From: Streptomyces sp. LUP47B
Lineage (GTDB): Bacteria > Actinomycetota > Actinomycetes > Streptomycetales > Streptomycetaceae
Length of the DNA: 57,792 nucleotides
Reading direction: 5' to 3'
NCBI RefSeq assembly: GCF_001746295.1
Contig: NZ_MJAH01000001.1
Location: forward strand, 1,461,783 to 1,519,574
The notes below the pieces were generated by a model that was given only the letters and a program-made list of their open reading frames with translations, made no database searches and had not been told where the DNA came from. This document shows, one piece after another, positions 10,805 to 19,236 of the stretch. Both the position numbers and the translations under genes were made by a program. Each line of letters opens with the position of its first letter. The first letter of the stretch is position 1.

Positions 10805-12820
10805 ATGACACAGGCTCTGGAACCGACGTCGATGGCGCAGGCCTTCAACACCGCCCTGCGCGACGCGCTCGCCGCGGACGAGCGTGTCCTGGTCTTCGGC
10901 GAGGACGTCGGCCGTCTCGGCGGGGTCTTCCGGATCACCGACGGGCTCGCGGAGACCTTCGGCGACCGGCGCTGCTTCGACACACCGGTCAGCGAGGCCG
11001 GCATTGCCGGTCTCGCGATCGGGCTGGCGATGGCGGGCTTCCGCCCCGTGGTGGAGATGCAGTTCGACGCGTTCGCCTACCCGGCCTTCGAGCAGATCGC
11101 CTCCCACATGGCCAAGATGCGCAACCGGACCCGAGGGCTGGTGGGACTCCCGATCGTGGTGCGTATCCCCTACGGCGGCGGCATCGGCGCCGTCGAGCAC
11201 CACAGCGACTCCAGCGAGGCGTACTACGCGCACACGGCGGGCCTGAAGGTCGTGACCCCGGCGACGACGGCGGACGCCTACTCGCTGCTGCGCGAGGCGA
11301 TCGAGGACCCCGACCCGGTGATCTTCCTCGAACCGAAACGGCACTACTGGACGAAGGAGGAGACCGAACTCCCCTGTCGCACCGAGCCGTTCGGCACCGC
11401 AGCAGTCCGTCGCCCCGGTGCCGACGCCACTCTGGTCGCCTACGGCCCCTCGGTCGCCGTGGCCCTGGCTGCCGCCGCGGAGGCCGCCGCCGTCGGCCTG
11501 GACGTCGAGGTGCTCGATCTGCGCACCCTCGTTCCGCTGGACGACCGTGCGCTCACGGAGTCCGTGCGCCGCACCGGGCGTTGTCTGGTGGTCCACGAGG
11601 CCCAGGGGTTCGCGGGCGTCGGCGCGGAGATCGCGGCGCTGGTGCAGGAGCGATGCTTCGAGGCCCTGCGCGCACCGGTGTTGCGGGTCACGGGCCCGGA
11701 CGTGCCCTGTCCCCCGCCGCTGCTGGAGGGCGCTTACCTTCCGGGGGTCGCGCGTGTGCTGGCCGGGCTGCAGCGGCTGTCCGGGGTGGGCGGCCGGCCG
11801 GCCGCCCGGCCCCTGCGGCCCGCTGCCGACCGCACTTTCACCCTCCCCGACCTGGGTGAGGGCCTGACGGAGGCCGAACTCCTGGAGTGGAAGGTCGAGG
11901 TGGGCGACTCCGTCGCGCACGACCAGGTGGTTGCCGAGGTCGAGACCGCGAAGTCGGTGGTGACGCTGCCGAGTCCGTTCACGGGAACGGTGACCGCCCT
12001 GCACTGCCCGGCCGGTGAGGTCGTACGGGTGGGAGCGCCGCTGCTCTCCGTGGCGGGGTCCGAAGACGCTTCGGGTGCGGTGCTGACGGGGTACGGGACG
12101 GGGGAGTCGGAGCGCTGGTCCCTCTCACGGGCCCGTCCGGTCGGCGGAGTCGAGGCGTCCGATGCCCGGGTGCCGATGAGGGCGTCGGCCGAGAAGTTCC
12201 TCCGCGCCCATCGCGACACCCCCTCGGTGACGATCTGGGCGGACGTGGACGCCACCGGACTGCTCGTCGAGCGGGCCTCCCGCGGGGCGGGACTGCTGGC
12301 GCTGCTCGCCCGGGCCTGTCTCACCGGGCTCGCCGAGTTCCCGGAGTTCAACTCCCGCGTCGACAGTGACCGCGGGGAGGTCGTCCGCCTCTCCCAGGTG
12401 CACCTCGGTTTCGCCGCGCAGACGCCGGAGGGCCTGGTGGTGCCCGTCGTACGGGATGCGGACCGGCTGTCCCTCGACGCCCTCGCCGCGGAACTGCGCC
12501 GCCTGACCGGGCTCGCGCGGCAGGACGCCCTGCCGGTCGGGCACCGCACGGGCGGCACGTTCACCCTCAACAACTACGGCGTCTTCGACGTCGACGGTGC
12601 CACGCCGATCCTCAACCACCCACAGGTGGCGATGCTCGGCGTGGGCCGCATCACCGACCGCCCGTGGGCGGTGGACGGCCGGGTGGAGGTGCGCAAGGTC
12701 GTCGGCCTGTCCCTGACCTTCGACCACCGCGTCTGCGACGGAGCCACCGCGGCGGGCTTCCTGCGTCATGTCGTGGACGCGGTCGGGGGTGGGTCGGTGG
12801 GTGCGGTTGACGGCGGTTGA
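10805..12820 (+). CDS. Fused 2-oxoacid dehydrogenase E1-beta / lipoyl domain / E2 acyltransferase
   Basis: A 671-residue fusion. Residues 1-325 are a complete E1-beta (EDVGRLGGVFRITDGL, PVSEAGIAGLAIG, VEHHSDSSEAYYAHTAGLKV). Residues 345-420 are a lipoyl domain whose lipoylated lysine lies in EVETAKSVV. Residues ~460-665 are an E2 catalytic domain ending with the active-site signature DHRVCDG. The peripheral subunit-binding domain that normally sits between lipoyl and catalytic domains is missing; only about 40 linker residues are present. That fits the fusion, because E1-beta is already tethered. In most Streptomyces bkd operons E1-beta and E2 are separate genes. The start ATG lies one base after the E1-alpha stop, with GGAAAGG upstream. 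The first 20 bases past its stop reach IcmF, which is convergent. Confidence 0.9.
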   Translation: MTQALEPTSMAQAFNTALRDALAADERVLVFGEDVGRLGGVFRITDGLAETFGDRRCFDTPVSEAGIAGLAIGLAMAGFRPVVEMQFDAFAYPAFEQIASHMAKMRNRTRGLVGLPIVVRIPYGGGIGAVEHHSDSSEAYYAHTAGLKVVTPATTADAYSLLREAIEDPDPVIFLEPKRHYWTKEETELPCRTEPFGTAAVRRPGADATLVAYGPSVAVALAAAAEAAAVGLDVEVLDLRTLVPLDDRALTESVRRTGRCLVVHEAQGFAGVGAEIAALVQERCFEALRAPVLRVTGPDVPCPPPLLEGAYLPGVARVLAGLQRLSGVGGRPAARPLRPAADRTFTLPDLGEGLTEAELLEWKVEVGDSVAHDQVVAEVETAKSVVTLPSPFTGTVTALHCPAGEVVRVGAPLLSVAGSEDASGAVLTGYGTGESERWSLSRARPVGGVEASDARVPMRASAEKFLRAHRDTPSVTIWADVDATGLLVERASRGAGLLALLARACLTGLAEFPEFNSRVDSDRGEVVRLSQVHLGFAAQTPEGLVVPVVRDADRLSLDALAAELRRLTGLARQDALPVGHRTGGTFTLNNYGVFDVDGATPILNHPQVAMLGVGRITDRPWAVDGRVEVRKVVGLSLTFDHRVCDGATAAGFLRHVVDAVGGGSVGAVDGG

Positions 12821-12841
12821 CCCACCAGGCCGACGCCGGCT

Positions 12842-15800
12842 TCAGACGTTGCGGCGGTACTGGCCGCCGACCTCGAAGAAGGCCTCGGTGATCTGCTGGA
12901 GGGAGCAGACCCGGGTGGCCTCCATGAGGACCGCGAACACGTTGTCGCCGCGTACGGCCGCGTCCTTGAGGGCGTCCAGGGCGGCCCGGGCCTCGTCGTG
13001 GTGCCGGGCGTGGAAGGTGCGTACGCGTTCCAGCTGGGACTGCTTCTCCTCCTCGGTGGCGCGGGCGAGTTCGACGACGGCGGGCTCGGCGGTGTCGGCG
13101 TGCGGGTTGCGGAAGGTGTTGACGCCGATCAGCGGCAGGGAGCCGTCGTGCTTGCGCTGTTCGTAGAGCATCGACTCGTCCTGGATACGGCCACGCTGGT
13201 AGCCCGTCTCCATCGCGCCGAGCACGCCGCCGCGTTCGCTGATCCGCTCGAACTCCTGAAGGACGGCTTCCTCGACCAGGTCGGTGAGTTCGTCGATGAT
13301 GAACGACCCCTGGAGGGGGTTCTCGTTCATCGCCAGGCCCCACTCCCGGTTGATGATCAGCTGGATGGCCAGGGCCCGGCGTACGGACTCCTCGGTGGGG
13401 GTGGTGACGGCCTCGTCGTAGGCGTTGGTGTGCAGGCTGTTGCAGTTGTCGTAGATGGCGATGAGGGCCTGGAGGGTGGTGCGGATGTCGTTGAAGTCCA
13501 TCTCCTGGGCGTGCAGGGAGCGTCCGGAGGTCTGGACGTGGTACTTCAGCTTCTGGCTGCGCTCGCCGGCCCCGTACTTCTCCTTCATCGCCACGGCCCA
13601 GATGCGGCGGGCGACCCGGCCGAGCACGGAGTATTCGGGGTCCATGCCGTTGGAGAAGAAGAACGACAGGTTCGGGGCGAAGTCGTCGATGCGCATGCCG
13701 CGGGCGAGGTAGGCCTCGACGTAGGTGAAGCCGTTGGCCAGGGTGAAGGCGAGCTGGCTGATGGGGTTCGCGCCGGCTTCGGCGATGTGGTACCCGGAGA
13801 TGGACACCGAGTAGAAGTTGCGGACCTTCTGCGTGATGAACCACTCCTGGATGTCCGCCATCATCCGCAGGCTGAACTCGGTGGAGAACAGGCAGGTGTT
13901 CTGGCCCTGGTCCTCCTTGAGGATGTCGGCCTGCACGGTGCCGCGCACGTTCGCCAGCGCGTGTGCCCGCAGCTGGGCCGTCTCCTCGGGCGAGGGGTCG
14001 CGGCCCTCCTGCTCGCGGAAGCGTTCGGTCTGCTGGTCGATGGCGGTGTTGAGGAAGAACGCCAGGACGGCCGGGGCGGGTCCGTTGATCGTCATGGAGA
14101 CGGAGGTGGTGGGCGCCACGAGGTCGAAGCCGTCGTAGAGCGCCTTCATGTCCTCCAGGGTGGCCACCGAGACGCCGGAGGTGCCGACCTTGCCGTAGAT
14201 GTCGGGGCGCTCGTCGGGGTCGCGGCCGTACAACGTCACCGAGTCGAAGGCGGTGGACAGGCGGGTGGCGGGCTGGCCCTCGGAGAGGAGCTTGAAGCGG
14301 CGGTTGGTGCGGAACGGGTCTCCCTCGCCGGCGAACATCCGTGCCGGGTCCTCGCCGTCGCGCTTGAAGGGGAACACCCCGGCCGTGAAGGGGAAGTGGC
14401 CGGGCAGGTTCTCCGCGCGCCAGAACCGGACCAGTTCTCCGTGGTCGGTGAAGCGGGGCAGGGCGACGCGGGGGATCTTGTTGCCGGACAGGGACTCGCG
14501 GGTCAGCTTGGTGCGGATCTCCCGGTCGCGGACCTTCACGACCTGCTCGTCGCCGGAGTACGAGGCGATCACGGCGGGCCAGCTCTCGATCTGCCGCACG
14601 ATGTCGTGCGGGAGGTGCGTGCGGGCGTTCTCCAGCAGCGCGTGCACGTTCGCGGCATCGGAGCCGGCGTCGGCGAGTTCGGCCCCGACCAGCTCCAGCC
14701 GCTGGACCCGCCGGGCCGCTTCGGCCAGCCGTTCGGTGTCGGCGTGGTAGCCGCGGACGGTGTCGGTGATCTCGGCGAGGTAGCGCACCCGCTCGGGCGG
14801 GACCACCTGCCGGATGCCGGAGGAGTGGCGTACGTCGACCCGCGCCAGGGTGCCCTCGGGCAGCGGGAGTCCCTTCTCGGCGAGGACGGCGGTGAGGTGC
14901 TGGTGCAGGGCGGTGACGCCGTCGTCGTTGAAGGTGGCCGCGGAGGTGCCGTACACCGGCATGTCCTCGGGCCGCTTGCCGAACGCCTCGCGGTTGCGCA
15001 CCAGTTGGCGGCCCACGTCGCGCAGGGCGTCCTTGGCGCCGCGCCGCTCGAACTTGTTGATCGCCACGACGTCGGCGAAGTCGAGCATGTCGATCTTCTC
15101 CAGCTGCGAGGCGGCACCGAACTCCGGCGTCATCACGTACAGCGAGGCGTCGACGAAGGGCACGATCGCCGCGTCGCCCTGACCGATGCCCGGCGTCTCC
15201 ACGATCACCAGGTCGAATCCGGCGGCCTTCACGACATCGATCACGTCGGAAAGGTGCTCGGGCAGCTCGCGGCTGCCGCGGGTGGCCAAACTGCGGAACA
15301 AGACCTTGTCGCCGTCGAGGGAGTTCATCCGGATCCGGTCGCCGAGCAGCGCGCCGCCGCCCCGGCGACGGGTCGGGTCGACCGCGATCACGGCGATGCG
15401 CAGGGCGTCCCGCTGGTCGACACGGAACCGGCGCACCAGCTCGTCGGTCAGGGACGACTTGCCCGAACCGCCGGTGCCGGTGATGCCGAGCACCGGCACG
15501 TGGCGCCCGGCCGCGGTGGTCCGCAGTTCCTGCCGGAACTCCGGCGGTAGCTTGCCCAGTTCGGCGCCGGTGAGGGCGCGGGCGATCGCGAACCGGTCGC
15601 CAGCCAGAACCGCGGTGAGGTCGGCCGGTTTGCCGTCCCAGAGGTCGAAGTCACAGTCCTTGACGACCGTGTTGACCATCCCCGCCAGGCCCATGCGCTG
15701 GCCGTCCTCGGGGGAGAAGATCGTCACCCCGCTCTCCCTGAGCCGGGTGATCTCCTCGGGCACGATCACACCGCCTCCGCCGCCCACCACCCGGATGTGC

Positions 15801-16072
15801 TCCGCGCCCTGTTTGCGCAGTGAGGCGACCAGATATTCGAAGTACTCGACGTGTCCGCCCTGGTAGGACGAGACCGCCACGCCGTGCGCGTCCTCTTCGA
15901 GAGCCGCGTCCACGACTTCCCGCACGGATCGGTTGTGGCCCAGATGGATGACCTCGGCGCCCTGCGACTGGAAGATCCGCCGCATGATGTTGATCGAGGC
16001 GTCGTGCCCGTCGAACAGTGCCGAGGCGGTGACCAGGCGGACGGGGTGGACGGGGCGATGCAGATCGCTCAT
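12842..16072 (-). CDS. icmF: Fused isobutyryl-CoA mutase IcmF
   Basis: A 1076-residue adenosylcobalamin enzyme that interconverts isobutyryl-CoA and n-butyryl-CoA; family members also act on isovaleryl/pivalyl-CoA. Order: B12-binding domain (residues ~10-150, LFDGHDASINIMRRI), MeaI-type G-protein chaperone (P-loop GTGGSGKSS near 205, NKFE), then the mutase substrate barrel (~550-1070, SVSISGYHIAEAGANP, LHTNAYDEA, GVLGAMETGYQRG). Length and order fit IcmF. The ATG at 16072 has GAAGG eight bases upstream; a GTG at 16093 is possible but less well placed. It converges on the oxoacid dehydrogenase operon, whose product isobutyryl-CoA is its substrate, so it may channel valine carbon to butyryl-CoA, or supply unusual acyl starters to the adjacent NRPS (inference). 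A perfect palindrome lies just upstream. Confidence 0.95.
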   Translation of the reverse strand: MSDLHRPVHPVRLVTASALFDGHDASINIMRRIFQSQGAEVIHLGHNRSVREVVDAALEEDAHGVAVSSYQGGHVEYFEYLVASLRKQGAEHIRVVGGGGGVIVPEEITRLRESGVTIFSPEDGQRMGLAGMVNTVVKDCDFDLWDGKPADLTAVLAGDRFAIARALTGAELGKLPPEFRQELRTTAAGRHVPVLGITGTGGSGKSSLTDELVRRFRVDQRDALRIAVIAVDPTRRRGGGALLGDRIRMNSLDGDKVLFRSLATRGSRELPEHLSDVIDVVKAAGFDLVIVETPGIGQGDAAIVPFVDASLYVMTPEFGAASQLEKIDMLDFADVVAINKFERRGAKDALRDVGRQLVRNREAFGKRPEDMPVYGTSAATFNDDGVTALHQHLTAVLAEKGLPLPEGTLARVDVRHSSGIRQVVPPERVRYLAEITDTVRGYHADTERLAEAARRVQRLELVGAELADAGSDAANVHALLENARTHLPHDIVRQIESWPAVIASYSGDEQVVKVRDREIRTKLTRESLSGNKIPRVALPRFTDHGELVRFWRAENLPGHFPFTAGVFPFKRDGEDPARMFAGEGDPFRTNRRFKLLSEGQPATRLSTAFDSVTLYGRDPDERPDIYGKVGTSGVSVATLEDMKALYDGFDLVAPTTSVSMTINGPAPAVLAFFLNTAIDQQTERFREQEGRDPSPEETAQLRAHALANVRGTVQADILKEDQGQNTCLFSTEFSLRMMADIQEWFITQKVRNFYSVSISGYHIAEAGANPISQLAFTLANGFTYVEAYLARGMRIDDFAPNLSFFFSNGMDPEYSVLGRVARRIWAVAMKEKYGAGERSQKLKYHVQTSGRSLHAQEMDFNDIRTTLQALIAIYDNCNSLHTNAYDEAVTTPTEESVRRALAIQLIINREWGLAMNENPLQGSFIIDELTDLVEEAVLQEFERISERGGVLGAMETGYQRGRIQDESMLYEQRKHDGSLPLIGVNTFRNPHADTAEPAVVELARATEEEKQSQLERVRTFHARHHDEARAALDALKDAAVRGDNVFAVLMEATRVCSLQQITEAFFEVGGQYRRNV

Positions 16073-16120
16073 GGCGGAGCCTTCCCAGGACACGTCGGAA
16101 AACGCGGGCTGAGAAAATAG

Positions 16121-16132
16121 TAGGACGTCCTA
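16121..16132. promoter_or_regulatory. Perfect palindrome TAGGACGTCCTA upstream of icmF, candidate operator
   Basis: A 12-base perfect palindrome, extended to AGTAGGAC/GTCCTAGT with one mismatch, lies in an AT-rich patch (16113-16139) 49 bases before the icmF start. Position and symmetry suggest a repressor site, for example for a TetR-type acyl-CoA-responsive regulator. The regulator gene is not in this window. Confidence 0.6.
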
Positions 16133-16451
16133 GTAAAATCGCGGAGCCGGGGTGAGCAGAAGCACAGCAGAAGGCTCACGCCGCCCTACCCGACGGCCGA
16201 CCGGGCGGGACCACAGGGCCGCCCGTCAGCGGCCCTGCACGGCGGATAGCCACACACCGGCGCCGTAGGCGGTTTCGCCGAGGTGGCAGGCGATGCCTGT
16301 ACCCGACGGAGTCGAGGCCTCGGCACGGCCGCATGCGGCGCGATGCCGCTCAGCGCGGCGACTGCCGCGAATCGGCGGACACGGCGCGAGCGGCCGGCTT
16401 CACGGCGGCCACCGCGCCGACGACGAGACAGCGGACGGCCGCGGAGGGGGG

Positions 16452-16825
16452 ATCCCACAGCGGATGGCGTCGAGGCAGACGCGGTGGCCTCGCACGCCAC
16501 GCCGGTCACCCCGGCGACAGCCACGGCTCCTCGGACCGGCGCGAGCCGAGACAGCCCACGCCACGAGGCTGCAATCCCACAACAGACGGCGCCCAGACAG
16601 GCGCCGACCCGACGGCACGCGCACGCCACACGGATCACCCCAGCAACAACCACGGCGCCGCAGACCAGCGCGAGCCGAGACAGCCCACGCCACGAGGCTG
16701 CAATCCCACAACAGACGGCACCCAGGCAGACGCCGACACGACCGCACTCACACCCCACACCGGTCATCCCGGCGACAGCCACGGTCCGCGCACCGGCGCG
16801 AAGCGAGCCAGCCCACCGCCGTGAT
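16452..16825. repeat. Three imperfect tandem copies of a ~122-129 base unit
   Basis: Copies begin at 16452, 16574 and 16703 with ATCCCACA. A block of about 49 bases is identical at 16541-16589 and 16670-16718; the third copy is diverged. The 129-base spacing is divisible by three, which keeps frames open across it, but neither strand's product looks like a real protein. It resembles an amplified noncoding minisatellite. Confidence 0.75.
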
Positions 16826-16997
16826 GCGCCGCCGGTGCCGGGTCGGCAGGTCGGGGAGCCGGGCGAGCGCCTCGACAGCGCACTCACGACGGCCGCCACC
16901 AGCGAGCCCGCGACGCGGCGCTCGTCGGCTCCAGCCGCTGGTGGCAACGGCTGGATCTATGGGTGCGACCCCGAGGAGGCAAGCGCGTGAACGACCC

Positions 16998-17915
16998 TCA
17001 CGGCTTCGCGCCCGAGCCGTCGTGCAGCACGGGCACCTCCCGGGCCTCGACCAGCCGGGTGCGCAGCTGTGCCGCGTCCTGGCCGGGCGGCAGGCCGTAG
17101 GCGCGGCGGTACTCGCGGTTGAACTGGGTGGCGCTGACGTACCCGACCTCCTGGGCGACCTGAGCCGCCGTCATATCCCTGGTGAACAGCAGCCTTCGGG
17201 CCTCCTGGAGCCGCAGGTGTTTCTGGAACCTCAGAGGGCTCATGCCGGTGGCCGCTTTGAAGTGCCGGTGCAACGTGGCCGGGCTCATCCGGGCCACCTC
17301 GCTGATCTCGTCGATGCCGAGCGGTTCGGTGCAGTGGTCGCGGATCCAGCGGGCGGTCGTTCGGATCCGGCCGGCGGTCGAGTCGGCGAGCGACCAGTGC
17401 CGCAGGACGGGTCCGAGCGGGCTGCGCAGCAGCCGATAGAGGATCTCGGTCTCGACGCGGGACGCCAGGGGACCGATGTCCTCCGGGCTGTCGAGGAGCT
17501 GGACCCACCGGGTGACCGCGTCGACGATCTCCGGGGGCATCGGCGCGGTGACCGCCGCGACGGCGGCCGCCGGGGACTGCGGCGGTCCGCTCTCCGCCAG
17601 TTCCAGCTGTACGGCGGAGAGGACCTCGTTGTCGATCCGCATGACGGCGGCGCGGTAGGGCACCTTCTCGAAGGCGGCGACGACCGGCAGGTCGAGGGTG
17701 AACAGGGCCATCTCACCGGGTGGGGTGATCCAGCTGCGCTCACCCACAGCGGTGCGCTTGGCGCCATCGGCGATGAAGCAGATCATCGGCTCGTACGTCA
17801 CCTCGATCGGGTCCACGAGCTCGTCGAGCGAGACCAGCGACAGCTTGGGCACAGCGGTCTGCGACCACAGCCCCGGGCAGTGCCGCTCGATGGCGTGGGC
17901 GAGCCGGTCCAGCAT
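16998..17915 (-). CDS. AraC-family transcriptional regulator
   Basis: A 305-residue protein with an AraC-type N-terminal ligand domain (residues 1-180) and a C-terminal double helix-turn-helix (about 190-290: IDEISEVARMSPATLHRHF and AAQVAQEVGYVSATQFNREY). The closest recognisable pattern is the YqhC-like group, members of which are commonly divergent from an oxidoreductase gene. Here an aldo-keto reductase gene is divergent with an 87-base gap, so activation of that gene is the likely job. The start is the ATG at 17915; it is fixed by the typical N-terminus MLDRLAHAIERH. The effector is unknown; a reactive aldehyde would fit the family (inference). Confidence 0.92.
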   Translation of the reverse strand: MLDRLAHAIERHCPGLWSQTAVPKLSLVSLDELVDPIEVTYEPMICFIADGAKRTAVGERSWITPPGEMALFTLDLPVVAAFEKVPYRAAVMRIDNEVLSAVQLELAESGPPQSPAAAVAAVTAPMPPEIVDAVTRWVQLLDSPEDIGPLASRVETEILYRLLRSPLGPVLRHWSLADSTAGRIRTTARWIRDHCTEPLGIDEISEVARMSPATLHRHFKAATGMSPLRFQKHLRLQEARRLLFTRDMTAAQVAQEVGYVSATQFNREYRRAYGLPPGQDAAQLRTRLVEAREVPVLHDGSGAKP

Positions 17916-17990
17916 GAGAGCACCCTTCGACTGAGAGGATCAGGCAATCCTATGCGACCCGTGCCCCATGACTCCCCGGTGCCGCTTTCC

Positions 17991-17996
17991 TAGCGT
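17991..17996 (+). promoter_or_regulatory. Candidate -10 box TAGCGT, leaderless aldo-keto reductase transcript
   Basis: TAGCGT fits the Streptomyces -10 pattern and ends six bases before the A of the start codon at 18003, which would place transcription start on the ATG. There is no good -35, as expected if the divergent AraC protein activates this promoter. Confidence 0.35.
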
Positions 17997-17999
17997 TGA

Positions 18000-19010
<1,011 letters not shown>

Positions 19011-19061
19011 ACGCGTCCCGAACCAACTCGCCCGTACACATACGTCCCGAGCGGCACGACA

Positions 19062-19109
19062 GGTGAAGGTACGGCACCTCCAGCGATCTTCACCGGTGAT
19101 CCCTAGGAT
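19062..19109 (+). promoter_or_regulatory. Candidate promoter/operator region of the MMPL exporter
   Basis: Contains the inverted pair GGTGAAG (19062-19068)/CTTCACC (19088-19094), the perfect palindrome TCACCGGTGA (19090-19099), and a TAGGAT -10-like box at 19104-19109. No matching -35 is seen. The start codon is 128 bases downstream. Confidence 0.3.
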
Positions 19110-19236
19110 AAGAGCTCAAGACAACCATTCCGGTCGGTCCGACGGGGGGACTGCCCTGAGGGACGGCCGGGGGTCGCCGATGCCAGGGACCGCTCCCCGG
19201 GTTGCGGTGATCTTCCTTCCCAGGAGGACCTTCCGC

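Larger units (their letters stand above)
16073..16997. other. Gene-free stretch between icmF and the AraC gene
   Basis: About 0.9 kb without a convincing gene. Open frames exist on both strands, but they are low-complexity (Arg/Thr/Pro or Val/Ala/Gly/Cys), lack ribosome binding sites and match no family I know. Base use differs from neighbours: C- and A-rich on the plus strand. It contains the icmF operator and three imperfect tandem copies of a ~129-base unit (16452-16825). Confidence 0.6.

Noticed and set aside
12998..15550. 850-codon open frame on the plus strand opposite icmF
   Set aside because: It is the mirror of a complete, motif-rich IcmF. Long antisense frames are expected in DNA with this GC skew by codon position; its product is low-complexity Gly/Val/Asp/Glu with no family signal.
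16186..16990. Possible 235- to 253-codon genes on either strand in the icmF-araC gap
   Set aside because: Repeat-driven low-complexity products, no start signals, no family resemblance.
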